Assembly (NCBI GenBank): GCA_013115135.1
Contig: JABANP010000002.1
Span: 248,001-312,000, forward strand
DNA: 64,000 nt
Direction: 5' to 3'
Source: Perkinsus olseni
Lineage: Eukaryota; Perkinsozoa; Perkinsida; Perkinsidae
Below are positions 11,196-21,599 of the stretch, piece after piece (the first letter of the stretch is position 1; every line of letters starts with the position of its first letter). The notes below the pieces were generated by a model. The model had not been told where the DNA came from and searched no databases. It saw only the letters and a list, made by a program, of their open reading frames with translations. The translations under genes were made by a program, and so were the position numbers.

Positions 11196-12092
11196 TCAGT
11201 AATAACTTATCCCCAAGAAAGTCATATTAGTATCGTCAAGCTGGGGAAAACGGAAAACGGCCCTGTGAGGCTTGAAGTTGGCTCTGTGCACCACGACCTC
11301 ACCGTACTCAAGTCCTGCGGGGTACACTCCGGGTTGCTTATAAGTCTCCTTGCAACGCAGAGCAAGCTCGTCTCCCCACGGGATGTCTCTAGCCATATTA
11401 GTGTAGCCCAGAGCATCGTAGGTGAGAGCAGCTGCCAGCTCGAAAGCGTTACTTCGGTGACCAAAAAGTGAGAATTCCGACTCGAAGACAATGGTGATGG
11501 CTAGCGGCTGCATCGTCCTCTGCACATCCCGCAGGCAAGTGTAGGCCAACTCATTGACTCGAGCGAAAGGAACTTTCTCAGTAATGGAGATCTCTCCATC
11601 CTCGTTCACAGCAGTTTTATCCAACTGCAGGGAGACCAAGTGTCCCCCGAAAGTATATAGTCTCACAGTGGAGATTTCGACTTTTAGCCACCGAGGGTTA
11701 TTTTGGATCATCAGGGATAGTGAGAAGTTAGCGTACTTGTCCGAGCCAGGGGGTAGGTGGAAGAAGTCCTGAGGCGGGTTATTCAACCATACCGGTGGAG
11801 GGCCCATATCGAAGCCTCGCATCTCCATCCTCCATCTTGAAATATACCCCTCGATAATGAAATTCTTCGAAGCCATGAGGCCCAAGTTGAAGAAGATGTA
11901 CAAGCCACTGCACGTCATGATTAGCGATGTGATCAGGCGAGTCGACCTGTCCACACAGGCTCCAGAACTCGGAAGACTCCTCAAGGATGATTGTGAATTT
12001 GTAACATCTCCGCTCGCGTAAGCGTCGGCAGCGCCGTCAACATCTAGCCGCTCCGGGGCGATCTGGTTCAGTGGTTGTGAAAAGGTAAACAT
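11196..12092 (-). CDS. Tandem-family single-pass membrane protein, copy 3
   Basis: Intact 298-residue frame. The start at 12092 (MFTFSQP) matches the conserved start of copies 1 and 4. N-terminal hydrophilic tail, one membrane segment (LIMTCSGLYIFFNLGLMA), the PPPVWL linker, and a strand-rich C-terminal domain with the two family cysteines (YTCLR and LRCKE) and the late YGEVVV motif. It differs from copies 1 and 2 mostly outside the membrane block. Lies in the same orientation as the other members, separated by about 1.4 kb from copy 2. Function unknown; type II membrane topology inferred. Confidence 0.75.
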   Translation of the reverse strand: MFTFSQPLNQIAPERLDVDGAADAYASGDVTNSQSSLRSLPSSGACVDRSTRLITSLIMTCSGLYIFFNLGLMASKNFIIEGYISRWRMEMRGFDMGPPPVWLNNPPQDFFHLPPGSDKYANFSLSLMIQNNPRWLKVEISTVRLYTFGGHLVSLQLDKTAVNEDGEISITEKVPFARVNELAYTCLRDVQRTMQPLAITIVFESEFSLFGHRSNAFELAAALTYDALGYTNMARDIPWGDELALRCKETYKQPGVYPAGLEYGEVVVHRANFKPHRAVFRFPQLDDTNMTFLGISYY

Positions 12093-12208
12093 GAAACAGC
12101 AAATGTACCAACCTGCTCGCGCAACCTCTAGCGGAAATGGCTGGCCTCTCGACAACGCGCAACTGTTGCCTTGAGAATAGCTCCGAGCAGTTCTCTTCGA
12201 AGGGACAA

Positions 12209-12226
12209 CGCGCGTGCAATGGTGAC
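12209..12226 (-). promoter_or_regulatory. Shared upstream motif, copy 3
   Basis: CGCGCGTGCAATGGTGAC begins 117 bases upstream of the copy 3 start. The flank (CTCCGAGCAGTT just before it) is also shared with the relic copy at 12901-12950. Confidence 0.45.
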
Positions 12227-12514
12227 ATGCGGTAGCTGGGCATCATGCGCACTAAGACCAACCCGTTCTCAGCGCGCAATTGTGAGCCTGTCGTTCTTAC
12301 TCTATGCTTTGAGGAGCTGAGAATGGCTATTCTGCCACCTTCCCGGTATCTGTAATGCAGCTGCGCTGTTAGCTCCTAGCGTCACATAGCTGCACGCATG
12401 CATTAAGAGCTCTCTGCGCCTTGTGGTGGCTCCGGGTTGAGAACCGATACCGATAGCAACCCCACGCAGAAGGAATTCAAGCGTGAGCGGAATCGAAAAA
12501 GTTGCGGTAGTTCA

Positions 12515-12815
12515 ATAGAGTTCAAAGCCTCGCATCCCCATCCTCCATCATGAAATATACTCCTCGATGATAAAATTATTCGAAGCCATGAGCCCCAAGT
12601 TCAAGAAGATGCTCGAACCGGTGCGCGTCATAATGACCGACATGATCAGGCGAGTCGTCTCGTCCACACAGGCTACAGATCTTGGTTGGCTCCTCAAAAA
12701 TTATAGTGAGTTTGGAACATCTCCGCTAGCATGAGCATCGGCGCCGCCGCCAGCTCTTAGACGCTCCGGGACGATCCGGGACGATCCGGCGAAGGGATTG
12801 TGGAAAGGTAGACAT
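12515..12815 (-). pseudogene. Relic of the tandem membrane-protein family
   Basis: Begins with the family start (MSTFPQS at 12815) and runs through the membrane block (FLNLGLMASNNFIIE recognisable at about 12560-12630), then loses similarity just after the MRGF sequence. A stop replaces a codon in the ISRW motif, and the N-terminal part changes frame. The C-terminal domain is missing. This is a truncated, dead copy that still keeps the upstream motif at the family distance. Confidence 0.8.
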
Positions 12816-12932
12816 GAAACGGGTAGTTTCATGTCAGTCTTCGGCGATGTGAGCATCAACCCACCACACGCTTACGCGCCGATACACATGATGCCTCGGG
12901 AAGAGCTCCGAGCAGTTGCCTTCGAGGTGACA

Positions 12933-12951
12933 GCATGCGTGCAATGGTGAC
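12933..12951 (-). promoter_or_regulatory. Shared upstream motif, relic copy
   Basis: GCATGCGTGCAATGGTGAC begins 118 bases upstream of the relic's start, the same spacing as in copies 2 and 3. Confidence 0.45.
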
Positions 12952-13859
12952 GCGAGCGGCTGCTGTTGTCGGCGGTAGTTTGCATGTAGGCCATGTCATT
13001 TTGATTGTGTCAATGAAACTCAGTGAGCCTAGCGTCCTCACCCACGTTCGACTGTCTGAATAGCTGTCCTTTATCCCTTTGATTGTAGTTGCCCTGTCTC
13101 CTCCATTAGCTATGCTCCTCGAATAGTTGCACGCGTACATTGAGAGCTCTCTGCGCCATCACGAGGCTATTGTTGGGGAGTTAGTGCCTGCACATAAAGC
13201 TAGCGTCGGGCACGCTAATGCCTAAGTCCCGTAGCCGCTGCGGCCTTCCTGTACAGGTTATCAGAGTTGCCAGATCTAAGGCTTCCAGTGGAAGCCTTCC
13301 ACACTAAATTGGTGTCACCAGATTGTTGGCTCTGGCATAACGAAATTTCCCCATGTTCATGGTTGGTGTTCACGGCGCCCCCTCGAAAGTGCTCCGGTCA
13401 GAGTCCTGATGATGCTTGTGTCGATCATTACGCAATTTACGTCTTGAATGGACACCCACTTTTGGAGGGAGCTTCCGAGCATGCATCAACGCGTATGCTG
13501 ACTCGTTCCAGTGGTACCATTTCGAGGGGTCAGATTGAAACTGTCCTTTATAACGAGCAATACATGATTTAACACCACGTCCTGCTCAGAAAGCCTCGGC
13601 CATCTTCTTCAGCGCCGCTTTTTTCGTCCCAGCTGCCGGTAGATACTCCTCCAGCCTTGGTCCCAGCTGCTGTCACTGATTTTTCCAGCAAATACCCGAT
13701 GGTGGGCCTCGTGAAACCGAGGCGGAAAAACGAAGAGTTGCGCCTAGCCGGCACCCAATAAGCCCCTGCGAGCATCGAGATACTGCATGAGGCCAGACAG
13801 AGTTGATTAAAGGACTTGCGTCGCTTCAAATCAACAACAATTTATTTAAATGGTGAGGG
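12952..13859. other. Intergenic stretch without a supported gene
   Basis: Only unsupported open frames of up to about 100 codons (for example 13267-13572, plus) with no recognisable composition or motif. It separates the relic from the LINE fragment. Confidence 0.35.
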
Positions 13860-14860
13860 ACACCAACTTTAACCCTCTTCCTAGCCTGCTCTAGGAGCGC
13901 ACAGCAGGGGAGGCAGTGCCTGCTATTCCCTACCGGCGCCCCACAGTCACATTCTGGCGAGCTGACTACCCCACATCTATAGAGATGGGCCGGGGTTGGG
14001 GGAACACAACGGCACTGCTAGCTGCCGTGAGTCTGCTCGCACTGCCGTGAGCAGTGCCGTGAGCACTGCTCGCCACGAATCCACAGACGAGCCAGTGAAG
14101 CGCAGTGAAAGGAGTCATTGACAGACGTGCCAGGGCTGGCTCTTTTGTCTGGCCACCACTTGCGTAGTGACAGACGACTAGCTTCTCCTTAGTATCGCCA
14201 AAGGGTCCTCATGCTGATTTCTGTCTCCCCAGAGACGTCCCTCATGAAGGCACCCAGCTCGTCGGCCCTTTCACTCTAGCAGTGCTAGGGAACAGTTCTA
14301 TCAGTGCCAATGCACTGAGTGCTAGGCTAGCACCCACCGAAGGAATACCCTGCCAGGGATCTCGGACGGATCCAAGATCTTGAGTACGGCTTGAGAGTCC
14401 GTGAAGATGTCCCAAGCCTCATCACCCGCTCTCGAGACAATCCAGCGGACTGCTTGTAGAGCTCCTAGCACCTCACACTGTGAGGCTCACAGTTCGTGAT
14501 AATAGCGTAGGGGGAGAAGTTGGAATGAAGCTCTACACCCCCACGATAGACAACCAATGCAGCGCCGGTCTTGACGTTCTTGACCACCGAGCCATCCGTG
14601 AAGATGGCGTTCCTAGTTCGGGGAGCCTCGAGCGCGTAGCTCTTGGCCTACCTCGCGTTCCGTGATGGTAGCCATGACCCAGGGGTGCCAGGGTTGCGTA
14701 GGCAACCGCTCCCAGCGCTGCACCATATCACCTGGTGATAATCACCACCATCGGCAGCCTCATGGAGGGTCAAGCCTTCAACCGAGAGAGACTGGCCGAG
14801 AGCTTTGGCACACCCGAGCGCCGCAAGCCTGGTGGCCGCGATGGACCGCACCATTTTGAC
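13860..14860 (-). mobile_element. LINE-type retrotransposon 3' fragment with RNase H
   Basis: On the minus strand two RNase H1 motifs are readable: AIFTDGSVVKNVKTGAAL at about 14550-14608 and DIFTDSQAVLKIL at about 14372-14412, spaced as in the RNase H domain of non-LTR elements. Further downstream, a CDCG..HC..CC cluster at 13901-13955 matches the cysteine/histidine motif that follows RNase H in many LINEs. The frame changes between the two RNase H motifs and there are stops further on. No reverse transcriptase motif is visible, so only the 3' part is present. It interrupts the membrane-protein cluster. Confidence 0.65.
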
Positions 14861-14870
14861 TCAAAATGGT
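14850..14870. repeat. Perfect 10-bp inverted repeat
   Basis: Arms ACCATTTTGA and TCAAAATGGT are separated by one base and extended outward by an imperfect GGACCGC/GGCGTCC pair. It lies at the 5' limit of the LINE fragment. One arm plus centre resembles the core of the dinoflagellate-type spliced leader, but the palindrome explains it as well. Confidence 0.6.
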
Positions 14871-15079
14871 GGCGTCCATTTTTCAGAATTTTGAGGGGTA
14901 GTTCCAGCGAAACCCAACTATTTAACGCGAAACATTGAACTCGTTGAAAGATGGATTATTATTCATAACTTCCTGCGGAATCCGAGGTCGATGGGAAGGG
15001 TACAATACGCTCGGTTGAAAGCTATGAGTCCAAGGAGTGGCTAAACAAGCGAAAGAGAAGATTAAAAAACAGTCAGCAA

Positions 15080-15977
15080 TTATTTCCGCAGAAGGCCAGC
15101 TTCTACGTCGTATACTGATGGGAAAGAAATCACGCCTCTAGGCGGCTCGCAGTTCGATGTCGTCCCTAAGACCTCTCCGTAGTGACGCGGCGTCGTGGAC
15201 TCAGCAACTGCGCTGTGAATCCACCTGCACCTCCGAGCTAGATTCTCCTCCGGGATGCTTAGGCCATGCTCATTGTTCTCGTCTTCCCCCATCGAAGTAT
15301 CATAGATGAGGCTCGTATTCAGCGGAAAGGGGCCACTGCTGTGACCAAAGAGAGAGAACTCGGCCTCGAATGAAATTGTGAAGGTCAGCCGTTGCACCCT
15401 GCTCAGCGCGTACCACAGGCAAATGCATGGCTCGTCACTGACTTCAGAGAATGGGACCTTCTCAATAATCGAGATTGTCCCGTCTTTGTTGAAAGTAGTT
15501 TTGTCGATCAACAGGGTGACCAAGCTGAACCCGAAAACATATATTCCCACGCTAGAGATCTCGACTTTCAACCACGACGGATTATTCGCGATCATCAGCG
15601 ATAGTGAGAAGTTAGCGTACTTGTACGCCTCAGGAGGTAGGTGGAGGAATTCCTTGGGTGGGTTATTCAACCATACCGGTGGAGAGCCCATATCGAAGCC
15701 TCGCATCTCCATACTCCATCTTGAAATATACCCTTCGATGATAAAATTCTTGGAAACCATGAGGCCCAAGTTGAAGAAGATGTACAAAGCCCATGCACGT
15801 CATAACGAGCGGCATTATTGCACGGTGCGCCATCTCCACGGAGCCCCTGGATCTCAGGAGACCTCCTGGAGACGGCGGTGGGGCTGATATACCCTCAAGG
15901 AAACGAGCGTCAGTACTGGAAACGATACCTTGCCGCTCGGGGATAGTCCGATGAGGAGATTGTGGGAACTTTGACAT
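15080..15977 (-). CDS. Tandem-family single-pass membrane protein, copy 4 (frameshift in membrane segment)
   Basis: Starts at 15977 (MSKFPQS) and aligns with copy 1 through the N-terminal tail, including the shared SAPPPS and RSVEMAHRAI-like stretch. At about 15784-15787 the plus strand reads ACAAAGCCC where the other copies read ACAAGCCC; the extra base shifts the frame inside the membrane segment. The remainder, from YIFFNLGLM to the stop at 15080, is fully open with both cysteines (CICLW, RRCRW) and the HYGEV motif. A recent pseudogene or a base-call error would look the same. Confidence 0.65.
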
Positions 15978-16175
15978 GAAAATGCGGTTCCCAAACAGAT
16001 TCTGAGTTTCCGAATCGCCATATTGACCAGTCCCAGTTGAACCCCCCCCCAGAATCTCATGCCCCGAGAGCGCTACCCTTCGGTGAAAACAACTGGTCGA
16101 TTGTAACACGTAGAAACAATTACACTAATGCGCACGAGACGAACCCTCAGCAACCCCCCTTCGCAAGAAGACAAC

Positions 16176-16194
16176 GCACGCGTGTTATGGTGAC
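16176..16194 (-). promoter_or_regulatory. Shared upstream motif, copy 4
   Basis: GCACGCGTGTTATGGTGAC, about 199 bases upstream of the copy 4 start. It is the most distant and second most diverged member of the motif set. Confidence 0.35.
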
Positions 16195-16719
16195 ACAGCG
16201 GACATGGGAGCTTCCGACTTGGAGGGTTGTAGAGCGGGGAAGTTCCCCGGGGGAACGGCCGTCACTCGAACGTGCTGCAGGACGACTAGCTTAGCCCTAG
16301 TGCCCTCGGAACGTCACTGTGCGCATGGAATCTGTTCGATCAATCACTGTTTTCATAGATACTCGCTACTGGCGAGTCGCCGCTACCCTTAGTCTTGCTT
16401 GGCTAGCGTGTTCATGCGTCACCCTTTCACCGAAGTAGTGATTTGCTGCGCGAGAATCTCGCGCCGAGGTTTCGCTCTAGCTGTTCGATAGCGGCGTAAA
16501 CCATCGCGTCCGTTTTAACTCCAGCCACTACTAAACTCTCCCACCCTTATCTCGCTCACGGCCATCCCATTCAGTGCACTTGCATCCAGCTCAATTCATG
16601 CATTGAGGAAGGCTCAAAGAAAGAAATTCTCATCTCAGCCAGTCCTACAGCATTTCATCCATCATGTTGTTCAGATGGCACTGCGAAGCGACTCTATGGT
16701 GGCATGTTACAAAAGGGGC

Positions 16720-16792
16720 GAAGATACACCCACCAGGATCGAACCTGGGTCGAACGCGGGCTCACCCAGCATAGTAACCGCTAGACCAAAAA
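16720..16792 (-). pseudogene. tRNA-like sequence with A and B box
   Basis: On the minus strand TGGTCTAGCGG fits the pol III A box and GGTTCGATCC the B box at about tRNA spacing. The acceptor ends do not pair, the D stem is poor and no good anticodon stem forms. It is probably a tRNA-derived SINE head or tRNA relic, not a working tRNA. Confidence 0.35.
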
Positions 16793-17446
16793 ACCTTCGG
16801 ATTGCGGGGTCGTATTTCGCCTCACCTCGTTCGGCTGCCTGACGTCCAGTGCATCACTTACTCGAGGCCGTGCAGTGATGCACCTACAAAAGGTAGAAGT
16901 AGAAGTCAAAGTTGGCTAGCGGCTAGCCTTTCCCCGGTTAAGAGGGCGCCCAAACATTCCTCCTGCTCCAGCTGTGAATTTACTCGCGCGTCTTCTTTTT
17001 TAAATGACTTGAAGTAGATAGTCGTGAATAAGATCGTCCGATTGAACTGTGAAGTACAATCATGAATGTTTCTGATACCACAACATGTTTTGAGTTGCAG
17101 CTTCACCCGCGTCACGAATGGGAATTCCGGGCGATCTCATCCATCACGATATCGAAATCCCTCAGCGGGCTGCCGAACCGAGTTCGGATTGATGAGTGGC
17201 ACCTCTGGGCGAGCCGATGGTATTATAGTGTATTAGATGAGATACACCCCAGCGTAAGCCATTCGCGTCCAACTAACCTGCGTTCTCGACTTCCGCGTCC
17301 TCTAGCAGACGACAACTCTCACCCTTTATGCCACATAAACCGGGTGATGAACTTGACTGGGTGCCAACTCAGCAATTATCAGTTCAGAAAGTAATTATAG
17401 TTCGGCAAACCACAAACGTGGCAACTACATCACTATTGTGACAACA
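16793..17446. other. Intergenic stretch without a supported gene
   Basis: No coding similarity or structured repeat recognised between the tRNA-like sequence and the eIF5B stop codon. Confidence 0.35.
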
Positions 17447-20400
17447 TCATGTTATTCCAAAAACTTTCTTCAATCGTAGCACTAGCTCCCAATCCTGCAT
17501 TTTCACACTATCCTTGTGGTAGGCCTTCAAGAAGTCAATACTCTCCCGAGTAATAAAGGATACAATCTTGCTGTTCTCCTCAAGGCCTCCACCGCTCCCC
17601 AACCAGACGTTGTTCTGCGGTGCTGTCAGCCTGACCATCACAGTGTCTCCAGCAGTAGCCTCCTCGACGGCCTTCTCGTCATTGGTGGACTTTATCGCCA
17701 CAACCTTGCCAAGTTGCAATTGTTTCCGGTTCGCGACACATAGTGGAGTGCCGATTCGTAAGACCCCCTCTTCCACATACAGGCCCAAGTGTAACGGAGG
17801 CTTGCGTGAGAGCACCAGAGACGGTACGATAGACACCACACACGGGAACACCGCCATGGCCGCTTCTTCTCTTTGCCTGATGAAGCCGGCTGCAAAGGCC
17901 TGGCCTAGACCATGCTAGGCTCACCGCTCCGCTTCCTTCTCCTCAAGGTACATCTTGAGCTCCTCGACTAGTTTGTAAATTACGTTACCCTCAATGATGC
18001 GAACCTAGGCACCTGGGCTAGAGGGGCGACATTCGTGGGTTGCACTACACCGAGTTTCTCAGCTTCGCTTCGAGCGTCACTGTTGACCTTTACATCATAC
18101 GCCAAGACGATGCCGTATTTGCTATGATTCGACAGAACGCACGAGGTCTTCCGGATATCCAGCAGATGCACCTGAGCCCAGCTTCAACCTTAGATACCCG
18201 GAAGGGAGTGATCGGGGATTCTCCCAACAAAGCGGCAGTCGGCGCAAACAGGTTAACAGAAGATTCGCGTCAGAACGCTAATCTCAAAGCCGCGAACGAT
18301 CCTGGAAAAAGTTGACAGCGCTGGAACCTACAGCGCGTCGCTCGCTACAGTGATGAATTAGCCTCGGGCACTCACGAGTCCAATCAAAGGCTGCCCAACC
18401 TCCCCTAGGCAGGAGTACTACATCGCCAATCGCAGCCAGTCCGATGGGCGCTCGAAGATCCTTCACCAGTTTAGTGAGGGCCTCCACTCCTCCCATTGAC
18501 GAGCACTTCATAGTTATCCCCACCCCATTCGCCAAGTTCACACAAGGGCTCGTCACTGTGGTTGGTGCCTGGACCAGGATGCATGGTCGTCCTGTCAGCC
18601 AAGAGCGCCTACGATAGATCTGGCTTTAGTCTCATCGACTGTTAGCAGAGACCCGGCCTGCACCTGAACTTACAAGAGCCCATCTCTCTGCAATCGCATG
18701 GCACTGCCGGCATTCACAAGTCTGCTAGAAAGCAGTTAAAAATCGGTTGCCGCCGAGGACGAGAAAGGCTGATTGCCCTACGTTGCTCAGATTGGGACCG
18801 CTGATTCGGACTGCTGCCGTTCCCGTGACAGGAATGGTGGTAGTTGTACGCAGCCGCGCCGCCACTCTGCGATCGAAGCTCTCTGCGAAGGAGCCCGTCG
18901 TAGAGGATAGCATCTCCCCATTGGCTAGTACTCCAGGGGCTTGGGCGTAACCAATGCTCTGATGGTGCTTGTTATTGCCTCACTACTCCTGCTTCTGAGG
19001 GAGATATGATCGCCTTCATGCAGACCTGAGGGAGTAGTCAGGCAGGATGAGACCACCGAAGCCACCTACTGCCCTGCACCAGAATGACGTCAGCGCAGAC
19101 TCCCATGCCGACCACTTCCCGCACTTCCAATACCGTACACACGAGAGGGCTTGCCTTCATCGCAAGGCGGTTCGAAAGGAAGCGTTGACAGAATGATGAC
19201 TGAAATCAGAGGGAGTAACCGAAGACGGTGATGGAAGGCTTTTGACCAATAGAAAGAGCAAATCGGGGATGCCCTCTCCGGTGAGCGCTGATACCGGTAC
19301 GACCGATATATCCTTCTTCTCATGGCGTCCAAGCTCCCAGCAAAGGCTCGCGTTGAGCCCCAGCTCCGCCAGCTGGACCTGAGCTCGCCCGCAACAGTCG
19401 CTGTGGCTAGGCGCGAAGGACGTACTCGAACTTTGGTCCAGCGAGTGTGGAATTCATCACTAGTGCCTCCGTGTTGGTTTTCCAACGCCTCCCGAATCGA
19501 AGCGGACGTGTGGGGCTGCCAACCGTATAGCCGATCAATCTGATACGACAACGTATAGAGAGGCGGAATTGGGGCGAGCGCTGGTGACCTTGTTGAGAGC
19601 GATGACGAAGGGCCTGCGCTGGTCTCGCAGCAGAGCGATGGCTTCTTTCGTCTGTTTCTCTACACCATGCATGAGGTCCACCTGGGAGCAGGCCAGTGGA
19701 AGAAGTTGCCAGTGTGGGCCGACTCACCACGACGATACCAACATCGCATATCGAGCTGCCTCGGTGCCTGAGGTTGTTGAAGGTCTCATGGCCTGGTGTG
19801 TCCAGCAACAGAAGCCCTGGCACCTGAGCCAACCCGACCCTCCACCAAGAGGCCGCCTCAATGTAATTCTAACTAGTGGAGATGCAGGATGTGTTCGCCT
19901 ATACTCATTTTATATGGGTACACCCATATGACCGTCCTACGACCCAGACCCTGTGGTAGGAGTAGCGGGAAATGTGGTATGACCTTCATCTCCAAATCCT
20001 CCTCCCTCTGTAAAGGAGCTGATATCCTCAGCAGTCCCTCCCTCGGCAGCATCGTCGCCCCTATATGCTGTGATATACCCCCAGCTTCCCCTGCCACACA
20101 GGCGTCTGATCAACCCCAACCATCACCACCCACCTTCTTGAACCTTGGAGCTCCTGATACGGTCAAGCAACTTCGTTTTACCAGCATCAGTATGACCGAG
20201 CACACAGATGACCGGAGCTCGCAGAGGGGACGTGCCCTCCTTCAGTGGAGCTGAGTCAGAACGAAAGTCCAGCTCTGAGTATTTCAAAGCTGAGGAAACC
20301 ACTATGAACACTGTGGCCCTGTACTAGTGAGTATAAACCGCATGCGCTACTTTACGGCCTTTACGGAAACGTTCGCACCTCCCATTTACAATCAAGAGTT

Positions 20401-21599
20401 AGGTCCCTTATACACAGTGCCGTACATGGTATAATCGCCACGTCTCTCACCACAAAGGACGGCGGTGAGTGCTACACAATAGTAGTCCTCAAAACAGTTA
20501 GGCCCGGCGCTCTCGAAGGAAGCTTTCCTTATCATCGTGCTGTCCATGGTACAATCGCCACGTCTCTCAGCACAAAGGGCGCCGATCAAACAAACGTTAG
20601 TAGTGTCTATGAATTCCCCCTAGGATGACTATTATCGACCACCAGATTGCATCACCCTCACCCGTGCCTCCCTGGGATGGCATCGCTCTGACCGGTGACG
20701 GAGTTGACGAGGTATGCACTGGTGTCACCACTACACCAGTCCCTTCTGGGGAGGGCAGATCGACCAACTCCCAGGAATGTGACCTTTGACGAGAAGACAA
20801 GCTCCTCCCATTAGAACAAAGGCGAGTCAATCACCTAACACTCCGGCTATCCCCCTCGGAGTTCGTCGGTGATGCGGGGGCTTCCGCTTGAGATGGCGAA
20901 GATGCTTGTCGAGATTTCTGCGGATTCTTCTTTTTCTTACCATACCTTCACCAAATCAGCTGCTACTGCTGGCAGACAGCAAGCATGTCCTAGTACAGTT
21001 CACTCTGAGTTCTCGCCCTATTCTTGTCAGGGGAGAATCTCCTAGTATCTGGCCGGACTCCTCGAGGAAGGTTCGATACCTAACCCAAAGTGGAGGCATT
21101 CACCAAACCAAGTCCCAGTGGCAGCGGCGCAAGAGGACCACAAGCCACTGAGCTTACTGTCTGTCCCTCTCCGTCAACGGCCCTGGTTTTGCACTTCTGT
21201 TTTTCTTCTTTTTCTTGCTCGATTCAGAAGCACTTGTCTGTCTCGGTGCTTCGTTAACAGCGGCCCTACAGACCCTGTCACAGGCCATTCGAACCCTTCT
21301 CCTAGCGGTACCCTTTCTGCCCTGCCGCAGCTCTCTGCAGCCTCCAGAGATTCCTCTGCCCTCTTCCGTTCCTCCTCCCGTTGCTTGAGGAAGGCTACCG
21401 CAGCTTGCGCCGCTGCTGCCGCTGGGCAACTCGGAGTTGTCGATGCTACCTGAGCGCATTGTGGTGATGCCAGATGAACGGTGAAGCTGATGACCTGTGG
21501 AACTGTGTGCTCTCTATTTTTCTGTTTCCGCTTTTTCTTCTCCTTCTTCTCCTCAGGAGGGTGCACGGCGATCTCGTTCGCCGCTGATTGCGCGGACAT
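17447..21599 (-). CDS. EIF5B: Translation initiation factor eIF5B (multi-exon)
   Basis: Ribosome-dependent GTPase that joins the 60S subunit to the initiation complex. Start taken at 21599, opening a lysine-rich N-terminus ([14 protein letters not shown]) typical of eukaryotic eIF5B. The GTPase exons show the P loop [12 protein letters not shown] (about 20210-20250), the switch region [20 protein letters not shown] (G3) and NK followed by IDRLYGW across an intron. The last exon carries domain IV: GTPLCV and, near the C-terminus, [12 protein letters not shown] and LKKVFGIT, stopping at 17447. Introns placed by splice signals and frame: 17877-17924, 19379-19431, 19540-19588, 19682-19727, 19824-19983 and 20091-20133. 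Exons between 18000 and 19080 and the region 20320-21150 are only partly resolved. Confidence 0.9.
20401..20582 (-). repeat. Tandem duplication, 120-bp period, inside the eIF5B gene
   Basis: The segment 20422-20462 recurs at 20542-20582 with few changes (shared core AATCGCCACGTCTCTCA). On the minus strand both copies lie in one open frame and would encode a repeated ERRGDxTM peptide. It sits between the lysine-rich N-terminal exons and the P-loop exon, so it is either intron or an odd linker. Confidence 0.6.

Noticed and set aside
13267..13572. 101-codon plus-strand frame
   Set aside because: No homology, no composition bias and no neighbour context; length is within chance expectation for this base composition.
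14850..14870. Possible spliced-leader gene
   Set aside because: Only the core is similar, with two mismatches, no donor GT follows, and the sequence is a perfect palindrome.
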